NCBI GenBank assembly: GCA_011051615.1
Contig: DRKU01000063.1
Span: 1-32,267, forward strand
Source: Gammaproteobacteria bacterium
GTDB taxonomy: Bacteria; Pseudomonadota; Gammaproteobacteria; CAMYNG01
DNA length: 32,267 nt
Reading direction: 5' to 3'
In this document: one piece after another, positions 17,868 to 24,434 of the stretch
Layout: every line of letters starts with the position of its first letter
How positions within the stretch are numbered: the stretch's first letter is position 1
Notes under the pieces: model-generated
What the model was told of the DNA's origin: nothing
Database searches by the model: none
Seen by the model: only the letters and a program-made list of their open reading frames with translations
Translations under genes and position numbers: made by a program

Positions 17868-18935
17868 ATGAAGCGCAGAGAGTTTATCAAGCAGGCCGGT
17901 GCCGCCGGCTCACTGCTGGTGGCGCCGGCCATTGCCATGGCGGGCAAGACGATTCGGTGGAAAATGGTCACCACCTGGCCGAAGAATTTTCCGGGGCTGG
18001 GTACCGGCGCCAACAAGCTCGCCGCCCTGATAGGGGAAATGAGTGGTGGGCGCATGAAGGTCAAGGTCTATGGTGCCAAGGAACTGGTACCGGCCTTTGA
18101 AGTTTTCGATGCGGTGTCGCGCGGTACGGCGGAGATGGGACACGGGGCGGCCTACTACTGGAAGGGCAAGAGCGAAGCAGCACAGTTTTTTGCCGCCGTA
18201 CCGTTCGGGCTCAATGCCCAGGAGATGAACGGCTGGCTCTACCACGGCGGTGGCATGGCGTTGTGGACGAAACTTTATGAGCGTTTCAACCTGGTACCGG
18301 CAGCGGCGGGGAATACCGGTGTGCAGATGGGTGGCTGGTTCAACAAGGAGATCAAATCACTGGCCGATCTGCGTGGTCTCAAGATGCGCATTCCCGGCCT
18401 GGGTGGTGAAGTGCTCAAGCGTGCCGGAGGTACGCCCGTGTCTCTGCCCGGCAGTGAGCTCTATACCTCCCTGCAGTCGGGTAACATCGATGCCACCGAG
18501 TGGGTCGGGCCCTACAACGATCTCGCCTTCGGGCTCTACAAGGTGGCGAAGTACTATTACTACCCGGGATGGCATGAGCCCGGCACGACGCTGGAGGCGC
18601 TTATCAACAAGCAGGCCTTCGAGGCCCTGCCCGCTGATCTGCAATCCATCGTCCTCAATGCCTGCAAGGTGGTCAACCAGGATATGCTGGCGGAATACAC
18701 CGCGCGCAACAACGCCGCACTACACACCCTCGTCACCCGACACAAGGTCAAGCTGCGCGCATTTCCTGAAGACGTGCTGAAAAAACTCAAGTCACTGTCT
18801 GACGAAGTGGTGGCCGAAGTGGCGGTGAAGGATGCCGACTCGCGTGCGGTATATGCCTCCTTCCGCAAATTCCGTGACGAGGTACGTGCCTGGCACAATG
18901 TCTCGGAGCTGGCCTACTTTCGGGCCCGTGGCTGA
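17868..18935 (+). CDS. dctP: TRAP transporter substrate-binding protein (DctP/TakP, mannitol/chloroaromatic-type subfamily)
   Basis: A 355-residue periplasmic binding protein. MKRREFIKQAGAAG with cleavage after AMA is a twin-arginine-type signal, suggesting export in folded form. The mature part matches TakP-like proteins: WKMVTTWPKNFPGLGTGA, GAKELVPAFEVFDAV, GNTGVQMGGWF, GLKMRIPG (the Arg that binds the ligand carboxylate in TRAP proteins), IDATEWVGPYND and YYYPGWHEPG. In TakP the ligand is a 2-oxo acid held with a sodium ion; a carboxylate ligand is therefore likely, but the exact compound cannot be read. GAGGA precedes the ATG. No permease gene is adjacent. dctM and dctQ of the matching subfamily lie 5.5 kb away on the other strand. 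A CRP-like site lies upstream. Confidence 0.92.
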   Translation: MKRREFIKQAGAAGSLLVAPAIAMAGKTIRWKMVTTWPKNFPGLGTGANKLAALIGEMSGGRMKVKVYGAKELVPAFEVFDAVSRGTAEMGHGAAYYWKGKSEAAQFFAAVPFGLNAQEMNGWLYHGGGMALWTKLYERFNLVPAAAGNTGVQMGGWFNKEIKSLADLRGLKMRIPGLGGEVLKRAGGTPVSLPGSELYTSLQSGNIDATEWVGPYNDLAFGLYKVAKYYYYPGWHEPGTTLEALINKQAFEALPADLQSIVLNACKVVNQDMLAEYTARNNAALHTLVTRHKVKLRAFPEDVLKKLKSLSDEVVAEVAVKDADSRAVYASFRKFRDEVRAWHNVSELAYFRARG

Positions 18936-18976
18936 AGTCACCGTAGTAAGCATAACGTACAGGGAGGTCAGGCAGC

Positions 18977-19558
18977 ATGTTGCCCGTTCTGTTCAACCTG
19001 CCGCGGCGTATCGTCAGCCGCGTGAGCCATTTTTTTGCCCGCATGGGCTGGGAATTCTGGCTCAGCAATGCCGTAGTCCTGGCGTCCACGGTGCTCGGCG
19101 TATTCCTCGCCGCACGTGCCGGGCTGGAGACGGCGGTCGAGTTCGAGGCCATCCGTGCCGATCGCGACAATTATTACCTGCGCCAGTCGGTGCGCGAAGA
19201 AGTGCGTTACAACCTGGAAGTGGCGGAGACCATTCTCGCCTTCGCCAAACGCTCGGGAACCTATCGACATAACATCGAAGGCATCCCGAAGTTCAAGTAT
19301 TTCATCATGGAAACGCTGAAGGAGTCACCCTCTACGCTGGCGACCCCGACGCGTATCTTGCTCGGCGTGCAGTATTTCTATGACGACGTGAACGACATTC
19401 TTGATCGTACCCATTCCCGCTATCACAGCGTGCCACGCATGCAGAAACTGCTGCGTCAGCGTATCGACAGGTTCAAAAAGGAGATCCTGCCGCTGATGGA
19501 TGATGACCTGGCGCGCCTGCGCAAGCGGCTCCACACGGCCGGTGTGGCACTTGAGTAA
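18977..19558 (+). CDS. Unknown protein with one N-terminal membrane segment
   Basis: A 193-residue protein I do not recognise. Residues 27-48 (FWLSNAVVLASTVLGVFLAA) are hydrophobic and preceded by a basic stretch (LPRRIVSRVSHFFAR), so it is probably anchored with the rest in the periplasm. The remainder is charged and helix-prone (EFEAIRADRDNYYLRQSVREE; later RQRIDRFKKE and DDDLARLRKRL) and may form coiled-coil helices. No enzyme motif is visible. GGGAGG nine bases before the ATG supports the start. It follows dctP by 41 bp and is followed by a terminator, so dctP and this gene probably share a transcript. A link to TRAP transport is suggested only by position. Confidence 0.7.
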   Translation: MLPVLFNLPRRIVSRVSHFFARMGWEFWLSNAVVLASTVLGVFLAARAGLETAVEFEAIRADRDNYYLRQSVREEVRYNLEVAETILAFAKRSGTYRHNIEGIPKFKYFIMETLKESPSTLATPTRILLGVQYFYDDVNDILDRTHSRYHSVPRMQKLLRQRIDRFKKEILPLMDDDLARLRKRLHTAGVALE

Positions 19559-19609
19559 GCGGGGAGTGATCGGCCTGCGCGGCAGGAAACACGGCGACCG
19601 AAAAGCAGC

Positions 19610-19634
19610 GACCCCGCCAGCAGGCGGGGTCTTT
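19610..19634. terminator. Terminator between the dctP unit and the convergent outer-membrane gene
   Basis: A perfect 9-bp stem GACCCCGCC/GGCGGGGTC with loop AGCA is followed by TTT on plus. It lies 51 bp after the unknown gene and 26 bp from the stop of the convergent barrel-like gene. On minus, a CTTTT lies a few bases past the stem, so it may work both ways. Confidence 0.75.
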
Positions 19635-19660
19635 ACGATCGTTCAAATAACCATGTGTAT

Positions 19661-20254
19661 TCAGGGGAAGATATAACCGATCAGAAAACCCAGGCTGTTG
19701 CCATCGGCGGAGACACCACCGGTCTCGTAGTCGATGATGGTGTACTTGAGGCCGAAATAGCCCTGATTGTTGAACATGTAGTCCCACTCGCCCACGAAAC
19801 CCAGCGCATCATCGAAGCTCACCACCGTCGGCAGGAAACCGGCAATATCGATCTCGAGATCCGGGCTGAGGTGGTAGGTGAGTCCCACGCCCAGACGTGA
19901 ACGGCCGTCGAGGAAGAAATATTTACCTTCAAGTACGGTCCGAGACCAGTCCACGGTACCATTGACCGCGGTAATGCCGTCGAAGCGGTAGCCGATGGTG
20001 AACTGGATCTCCTGGTTGGGTGCCGTGGTCTTGACGAAGCCGACATTGAAATCCACCAGTCCGCCCGTTTCGATAGTTTCGCTGGTGCCGCCGACAAACT
20101 GTACCGTGGCCAGATCGTCACCGCCCACATAGAGGCCCAGTTCGATGATCGGACGCAAGGCGTCACCCTGACTGGAAGAAAACTGGTCAGCGGCCAGCGC
20201 GACATTTCCCCACGTGAGTGCCAGGGCACAAATTGCATACTGGATGATTTTCAT
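19661..20254 (-). CDS. Outer-membrane beta-barrel-like protein, paralogue A
   Basis: A 197-residue exported protein of unknown function. I chose the ATG at 20254 over the track start at 20323 because AAGGAGAG precedes it and it begins a clean signal peptide (MKIIQYAICALALTWGNVALA). The mature part has alternating polar/hydrophobic strands with aromatic girdle residues (IIELGLYVGGDD, GGLVDFNVGF, FTIGYRFDG, LEGKYFF, RLGVGLTYHL, FGLKYTIIDYE) and ends in FLIGYIFP, like small outer-membrane barrels of about 8 strands. The next gene on the same strand is a clear paralogue. TATAGT at 20301-20306 (minus) could be its -10. The family is not recognised. Confidence 0.78.
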   Translation of the reverse strand: MKIIQYAICALALTWGNVALAADQFSSSQGDALRPIIELGLYVGGDDLATVQFVGGTSETIETGGLVDFNVGFVKTTAPNQEIQFTIGYRFDGITAVNGTVDWSRTVLEGKYFFLDGRSRLGVGLTYHLSPDLEIDIAGFLPTVVSFDDALGFVGEWDYMFNNQGYFGLKYTIIDYETGGVSADGNSLGFLIGYIFP

Positions 20255-20408
20255 CGTACTCTCCTTGCTGCCTGTATTTGTAATAGTGCTTCCGGGGACT
20301 ACTATACCATCAAGCAATTGCACCAGGCTGCAGGAATACGCTTACATCATTATGACTATATCGTTGTGACTATGTGGGTGGTATGTGGTGCATGGCAGGG
20401 TGTCGCGG

Positions 20409-20993
20409 CTAGCGGAAATTGAAGCCATAGACGAGGCCGATACTGCTGCCATCGATGGTGAAGTTGTCGGCCGTGTAGTCGATAAGCGTATACTTCAATC
20501 CGAAGTAGGTCTGCCGTGACATGTAGTCCCACTCGGCGACAGCACCCAGGGCATTGTCGAAATTGATCGTGGTGGCCGGATAGGCATCAAGATTGATCTC
20601 GAAATTCGGGTTCACATGGTAGCTCAGGCCCAGGCCCATGCGTGAGCGTCCGAGGCGATAGAAATACTTGCCTTCCACCACCCAGCGCGACCAGCTCACG
20701 TTGCCACGCGTGCCGTTGACGCCGTCGAAGCGAAAGCCCAGCGTGGCCTGCAATTCGTGGTGAGGGGAAAGCGACCTGACGGCACCGAGATTGAAGTCCA
20801 GCAGACCACCGGCCTCGACGTTTTCCGTGGTGCCGCTCACAAAGCGGGCGCTGGAAAGGTCTTCGGCGCCCAGGTAGAAACCCAGCTCGATAATGGGGCT
20901 GATCTTCGCGTCGCCGTTATTTTCGTCACCGGCAGCGGCAGAACTTCCCCAGGCCAGCACCAGGGCACAGAGAATCAGGCGGAGAAGTCGCAT
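20409..20993 (-). CDS. Outer-membrane beta-barrel-like protein, paralogue B
   Basis: A 194-residue exported protein. The ATG at 20993, after GAGGAAA, is preferred to the track start at 21014. The signal peptide is MRLLRLILCALVLAWGSSAAA. It aligns along its whole mature length with the downstream gene: IIELGFYLGAEDLSSARFV, GGLLDFNLGAV, LGFRFDGVNG, VEGKYFY, MGLGLSYHV, YFGLKYTLIDY. About half of the positions are identical by eye. It ends in a typical barrel pattern (SIGLVYGFNFR). The 154-bp gap between the copies holds no terminator that I can see, so both may be expressed from separate promoters or in series. Function unknown. Confidence 0.78.
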   Translation of the reverse strand: MRLLRLILCALVLAWGSSAAAGDENNGDAKISPIIELGFYLGAEDLSSARFVSGTTENVEAGGLLDFNLGAVRSLSPHHELQATLGFRFDGVNGTRGNVSWSRWVVEGKYFYRLGRSRMGLGLSYHVNPNFEINLDAYPATTINFDNALGAVAEWDYMSRQTYFGLKYTLIDYTADNFTIDGSSIGLVYGFNFR

Positions 20994-21184
20994 GGGATTT
21001 TCCTCGGACACCATGTCATTTTCAGTGTCGCCAAACAGGTTCTATTATTTAGTGTAGCATCGACAGGATCAGGTGCGCCGCGGGAGAATGCAGTTAGTGC
21101 GGCCACGCATGCCGGCGACGCAGGTATCGGCGTCGATGTGCATGGGCGAATCGCGGTGGTTGGGAGACACTTACGCCGAGGCTT

Positions 21185-22345
21185 ATGAAACCGTCTGTTT
21201 TCGAAACTGTCGCCGGGCTGGCGCTGTTGCTGGCCCCGGCATGGCTGCAGGCCGCACCCACGGACGAGGCGCTGATGGGACCCCCCGATATTCCCGTGGA
21301 ATCCAACCTCACCGATAGCACCATCGACGACGAAGTGATAAGCCCTTCGCCGGTGCCTGGAGGGGGGGGCGAACTGCCCCCCGAGACGATCGCCACGCCA
21401 CCGGACGAAACCACGGCGACGGCTGATGACGGGGATGCAGAAGACGAAGACGCCGGTGTCGACATGGAGCCCGGAGACGCGCCGGCGGAAGAAGGAGGGT
21501 TTTTTTCCTTTCTCGATACGCCGCACGCGGCGGTCGCCGGTGGGCTCAACTGGCTGGCAAAGGGTATGGATGCCTTTTTCGCCAACGAGAAGGTCTTCTA
21601 CGACGCCACAGGCAGTTATATTCGCCTTACCTGGGACAATAGCTGGTCTGAAGGTGGTGAAGTGCACTCGGTGGGCAACCTCAAGCTCAAGCTCAAACTG
21701 CCGCGCACCCAGAAGAAACTGCGACTGGTGTTTGCCAGCGATCCCATCAAGGACCGGGACAATGTCGACCGCACGGTGCTGGAACAGCAACAGACTGATT
21801 CGGGACTGTTTGCCGGTGTGCAGGGCGAACTGGGAAAAGAGGAGGGCTGGCACTACAAACCCTCGCTGCACATCAAGTTGCGCACGCCGGTCGATTACCT
21901 GGTCCGCCTGCGTGCCGATCACCGTTTCCCGCTGGAAGACTGGACTATCTACTTCAGTGAGTCTGTCTACTGGTTTTATTCCACAGGAGCCGGTTCCGAT
22001 ACCCAGCTTGAGTTCGATCACCAGCTCGATGCCAACTCTGTCTTCCGGGCGGCGTTCTTCGCCCGCTGGACCGATGAGACCGATTATTTCACCCTGAGCG
22101 AAGTTGTTTCGCTCACCCACCGGCTTACCGATCGCCGCAGCCTGTCCTACCAGGCGGGGATCTACGGCCAGAGCCAGCCGGGTTTCCATGTCACCGACTA
22201 CCTGCTGCAATTGCGTTACCGGCAGCGTATTCACTCTGATTACCTGTTCATGGAACTGGTGCCCGAGATCCGCTACCGCAAGGATGCGGGTTTTCGCGCC
22301 GAGCATTCCCTGCTGCTGCGTATTGAAATGGTGTTCAATGGCTAA
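21185..22345 (+). CDS. Secreted protein with acidic Pro-rich linker and barrel-like C-terminal domain
   Basis: A 386-residue protein of no recognised family. The signal peptide MKPSVFETVAGLALLLAPAWLQA is followed by an acidic, Pro/Thr-rich low-complexity stretch (about 25-105, including TADDGDAEDEDAG). From about 130 the rest looks like transmembrane beta strands: YIRLTWDNSW, LKLKLKLP, KLRLVFASDP, SLHIKLRTPVDYLVRLRADH, FYSTGAGSDTQLEFDHQL, ending LLLRIEMVFNG. It is probably an outer-membrane or surface protein. The linker contains a G8 tract (21362-21369) and, 130 bp on, a T7 tract, both prone to slippage. The stop overlaps the next gene by 8 bp, so a hydrolase is translationally coupled. A Shine-Dalgarno-like CGAGG precedes the ATG. 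Confidence 0.8.
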   Translation: MKPSVFETVAGLALLLAPAWLQAAPTDEALMGPPDIPVESNLTDSTIDDEVISPSPVPGGGGELPPETIATPPDETTATADDGDAEDEDAGVDMEPGDAPAEEGGFFSFLDTPHAAVAGGLNWLAKGMDAFFANEKVFYDATGSYIRLTWDNSWSEGGEVHSVGNLKLKLKLPRTQKKLRLVFASDPIKDRDNVDRTVLEQQQTDSGLFAGVQGELGKEEGWHYKPSLHIKLRTPVDYLVRLRADHRFPLEDWTIYFSESVYWFYSTGAGSDTQLEFDHQLDANSVFRAAFFARWTDETDYFTLSEVVSLTHRLTDRRSLSYQAGIYGQSQPGFHVTDYLLQLRYRQRIHSDYLFMELVPEIRYRKDAGFRAEHSLLLRIEMVFNG

Positions 22346-22982
22346 GGCGGGATCGGCAGTACGTGAAGTCGTCGTCCTCGTGCACGGCATCTGGATGACG
22401 GGCTTTGACATGCGCATGCTGGCGAAGCGCCTGCGCGGCTGTGGTTACGAGGTGCGAGTATTCTCCTATGCCAGCGTGCGTTGTACACCCGAGGAGAACG
22501 CCCGTCGGCTCGCCGAGTATGTCGATGGTATCGATGCCCCCGCCGTACACTTCGTCGCCCACAGTCTTGGTGGCATCGTGCTTCTGCACCTGTTCGACAA
22601 ATTTACGCTCCCCCGGCCCGGGCGTGTCGTGATGCTGGGGGTACCCGCCACCGGCAGCGCCGTGGGTCAGCGCGTGGTCCGTTCGCGCTGGTTGCGCCAC
22701 ATCGTCGGCAAGGCAGCGGTCAGGGGTGTGCTGGGTGACGCCCCCCGCTGGCATGGCGAGCATGAACTGGGTATCATCGCCGGCGATCGCTCCATGGGCA
22801 TGGGCTGGTTCATCCCCGGTGCACTGCGGGGTCCCAACGATGGCACGGTGCGGGTTGACGAAACGCAACTGCCCAACGCGACGGATCATCGCGTGGTGCA
22901 CGTGACGCACATCTGGCTGGTGCTCTCGCCATCGGTGGCGAAGATGGTGTGCCGGTTTCTACGCGAGGGCCGCTTTCCATAA
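22338..22982 (+). CDS. Alpha/beta-hydrolase (lipase/PGAP1-like)
   Basis: A 214-residue probable serine hydrolase. I chose the ATG at 22338 (MAKAGSAVREVVVLVHG) rather than the track start, because it gives a standard hydrolase N-terminus and an 8-bp overlap with the gene before. HGIWMTG supplies the oxyanion HG motif near residue 17, VAHSLGG near 77 the nucleophile Ser, NDGTVRVDET near 175 a likely acid residue, and the late THIWL a likely His. There is no signal peptide, so it seems cytosolic. Substrate unknown; triacylglycerol, acyl or lipid esters are typical for this shape. Coupling to an outer-surface protein gene suggests an envelope-related role, which is inference. Confidence 0.85.
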   Translation: MAKAGSAVREVVVLVHGIWMTGFDMRMLAKRLRGCGYEVRVFSYASVRCTPEENARRLAEYVDGIDAPAVHFVAHSLGGIVLLHLFDKFTLPRPGRVVMLGVPATGSAVGQRVVRSRWLRHIVGKAAVRGVLGDAPRWHGEHELGIIAGDRSMGMGWFIPGALRGPNDGTVRVDETQLPNATDHRVVHVTHIWLVLSPSVAKMVCRFLREGRFP

Positions 22983-22983
22983 A

Positions 22984-23028
22984 AAAGACCCGCCGATCCC
23001 GATGGGGGAACGGCCGGCCCGTATCATT
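22984..23028 (-). terminator. Possible terminator after the DUF2846 gene
   Basis: On minus, an imperfect hairpin GCCGTTCCCCCATCGGGATCGGC is followed after a few bases by TTTTTT (22984-22989 region). The 5-base gap between stem and T-run and the internal mismatch make it weak. Confidence 0.35.
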
Positions 23029-23039
23029 GCCAAGCGGGA

Positions 23040-23549
23040 TCAGCGGCTGGTATCGGGTGAACCGCCGCTGCCACTGGAGCTGGCAGGTATCGCGCTAGCA
23101 CCACCCAGCGGGGCGATCAGGCCGGACTCGTTGACACCTGCCATACCGGTTTGCGGGTCAACCACCTGCAGCAGGTTACGCGCCATCAGAAAGCCCAGTT
23201 TGACTTCCTGCCAGACGAAGTAGACGCCACCCGCGCGGGTGTCGAGCGTGACCTCCGAATCGTTTTCCGCAGAGCCACGAATGGTGTGCTTGCCCGGCGC
23301 CACGACCCAGCGAAAATAGGTCTCGGGGCCGGTCTGGCCCATGGGTTTGCCATCCAGGAACACATCCATGGCGATGGCGCCGCCAAAGGACTCGTTACGG
23401 TATAGATAGATGGTGGCCATCCCGGGTGTCGGCTTGAACTGCTTGGCGAGGCGGTCTTCCTCGGGCGGCGCCATGGGCACCGAGGCACAGCCACTGATCA
23501 GCAGTGCGAATAGAGCGATGGCGAGAAAGCGCATGGGAACGGTGTTCAT
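23040..23549 (-). CDS. DUF2846 family lipoprotein
   Basis: A 169-residue predicted lipoprotein. The ATG at 23549 follows GAGGAG; the track start at 23672 lies beyond that and crosses the msrB terminator. The signal MNTVPMRFLAIALFALLISGC ends in the lipobox ISGC. The mature part shows the DUF2846 pattern: ATIYLYRNESFGGAIAMDVFLDG, an aromatic/Pro-Gly-Lys-His turn (VVAPGKHTIRG), ENDSEVTLDT, GGVYFVWQEVKLGFLMAR. The C-terminal 25 residues are Ser/Gly-rich and probably disordered. The family has no established function. It lies behind msrB on the same strand but is separated from it by a terminator. Confidence 0.85.
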   Translation of the reverse strand: MNTVPMRFLAIALFALLISGCASVPMAPPEEDRLAKQFKPTPGMATIYLYRNESFGGAIAMDVFLDGKPMGQTGPETYFRWVVAPGKHTIRGSAENDSEVTLDTRAGGVYFVWQEVKLGFLMARNLLQVVDPQTGMAGVNESGLIAPLGGASAIPASSSGSGGSPDTSR

Positions 23550-23649
23550 ATCGTACTCCTCAACAATCTGATTATCATTAATGGTAGCCGGGGGGCGGCG
23601 AAGGGTATCAGCCGGGTCAGTGCAATCCCCGACTGATTGTAGTGTATCG

Positions 23650-23671
23650 AAAAAATGTGTCCGCGGACACA
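23650..23671 (-). terminator. Rho-independent terminator of msrB
   Basis: On minus, the 16-base palindrome TGTGTCCGCGGACACA folds with a CGCG loop and is followed directly by TTTTTT. It lies 12 bp after the msrB stop. As a perfect dyad it could also be read as an operator, but the T-run and position favour a terminator. Confidence 0.8.
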
Positions 23672-23682
23672 CGCGCCATGTA

Positions 23683-24072
23683 TCAACGCGGGCGCTTTTT
23701 CAGCGAGAGGGAATTGATACAGTAACGCAGGCCGGTGGGTGCGGGGCCGTCGGGGAAGACATGGCCGAGGTGGCAGCCACACCGGCGGCAGTGCACCTCC
23801 ACGCGCCGCATGCCGTGGCGCTCATCCACTTCTTCTTCAATATTGTCCGCCACCAGGGGTTGAAAAAAACTCGGCCAGCCGGTACCCGAATCAAACTTGG
23901 CCGCGGCGTCGAACAGGTCGGCACCACAACAGGCGCACAGGTAGATGCCATCAGTTTTGTCATTGCAGTATGCGCCGCTGAAGGGCGGTTCGGTGCCGCG
24001 CTCCCGGCAGACATGAAACTGTTCCGGGGTGAGTTTTTCTTTCCAGGTCTTGTCGGGGTTATTGCCGCTCAC
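23683..24072 (-). CDS. msrB: Peptide-methionine (R)-S-oxide reductase MsrB
   Basis: Reduces the R form of methionine sulfoxide in proteins. The 129 residues are normal. The two zinc-binding CxxC pairs are CACC and CRRC. The catalytic Cys is in LRYCINS near residue 118, and the other standard blocks are [12 protein letters not shown] near 26, [10 protein letters not shown] near 63 and [10 protein letters not shown] near 100. The start is GTG at 24072 ([10 protein letters not shown]), preceded by CGAGAG. There is no signal peptide, so the enzyme is cytosolic. It seems to be a single-gene transcript: a terminator follows and a 362-bp gene-free stretch precedes it. Confidence 0.96.
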   Translation of the reverse strand: MSGNNPDKTWKEKLTPEQFHVCRERGTEPPFSGAYCNDKTDGIYLCACCGADLFDAAAKFDSGTGWPSFFQPLVADNIEEEVDERHGMRRVEVHCRRCGCHLGHVFPDGPAPTGLRYCINSLSLKKRPR

Positions 24073-24159
24073 AGTGTCTCTCGCGCCATGTCATTCTGGC
24101 TGTAGCATGGCCGGGTTCGCGCAAACGGCTCGCCTCGAGGCCTGAGTTGAAAAAAGTAC

Positions 24160-24372
24160 CTTTGTCCGGCTTCCTTCGTAGCGACCGTCGGCCGCAGGGA
24201 TGACGTACATGGATGTAGTAATGTCGCGAGAGGGCAGGAGAAGGTGAGACCGGGAGGTCGAGAAGCTGGCCTGGGCCACGCCCGGAGCGACTGCGGCTGT
24301 CGAGCGTACAGGGACGTATTTACCGCGTGTCCGTAAACGCCGCCCCGGTGAGAGACAGGCAAATGATGTAAT
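24160..24372. repeat. Probable dispersed intergenic repeat in the 362-bp gap between msrB and dctM
   Basis: The stretch 24073-24434 has no convincing gene. Its middle is built from short related units: CGCAGGGATGACGTA, ACATGGATGTA and GCGTACAGGGACGTATTTA. It ends in GGTGAGAGACAGG. Such mosaics of 'CAGGGATG' units look like intergenic repeats I recall from other gammaproteobacterial genomes, but no second full copy exists in this window, so identity is unproven. The track ORFs here (24091-24420 and 24069-24362, minus) lack any protein-like composition. Confidence 0.4.
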
Positions 24373-24434
24373 CCGTTGTTTCATGTGATCGGGGGTTTGG
24401 AACACGTATTTAGCATCCATAAGTTCATTCCTGA

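Noticed and set aside
21497-21508. GGG TTT TTT TCC as a -1 frameshift site
   Set aside because: The reading frame does not fit X XXY YYZ; it was kept only as a slippage-prone tract.
23565-23582. Fur-box-like GATTATCATTAAT before the DUF2846 gene
   Set aside because: Only about 10 of 13 positions fit a half of the consensus and no iron-related gene is near.
23656-23671. 16-bp perfect palindrome as a regulator-binding site
   Set aside because: T6 directly after it on minus and its place 12 bp after the msrB stop fit a terminator better.
24091-24420. 109-residue minus-strand ORF between msrB and dctM
   Set aside because: No Shine-Dalgarno, no domain, overlaps a repeat-like region; not protein-like.
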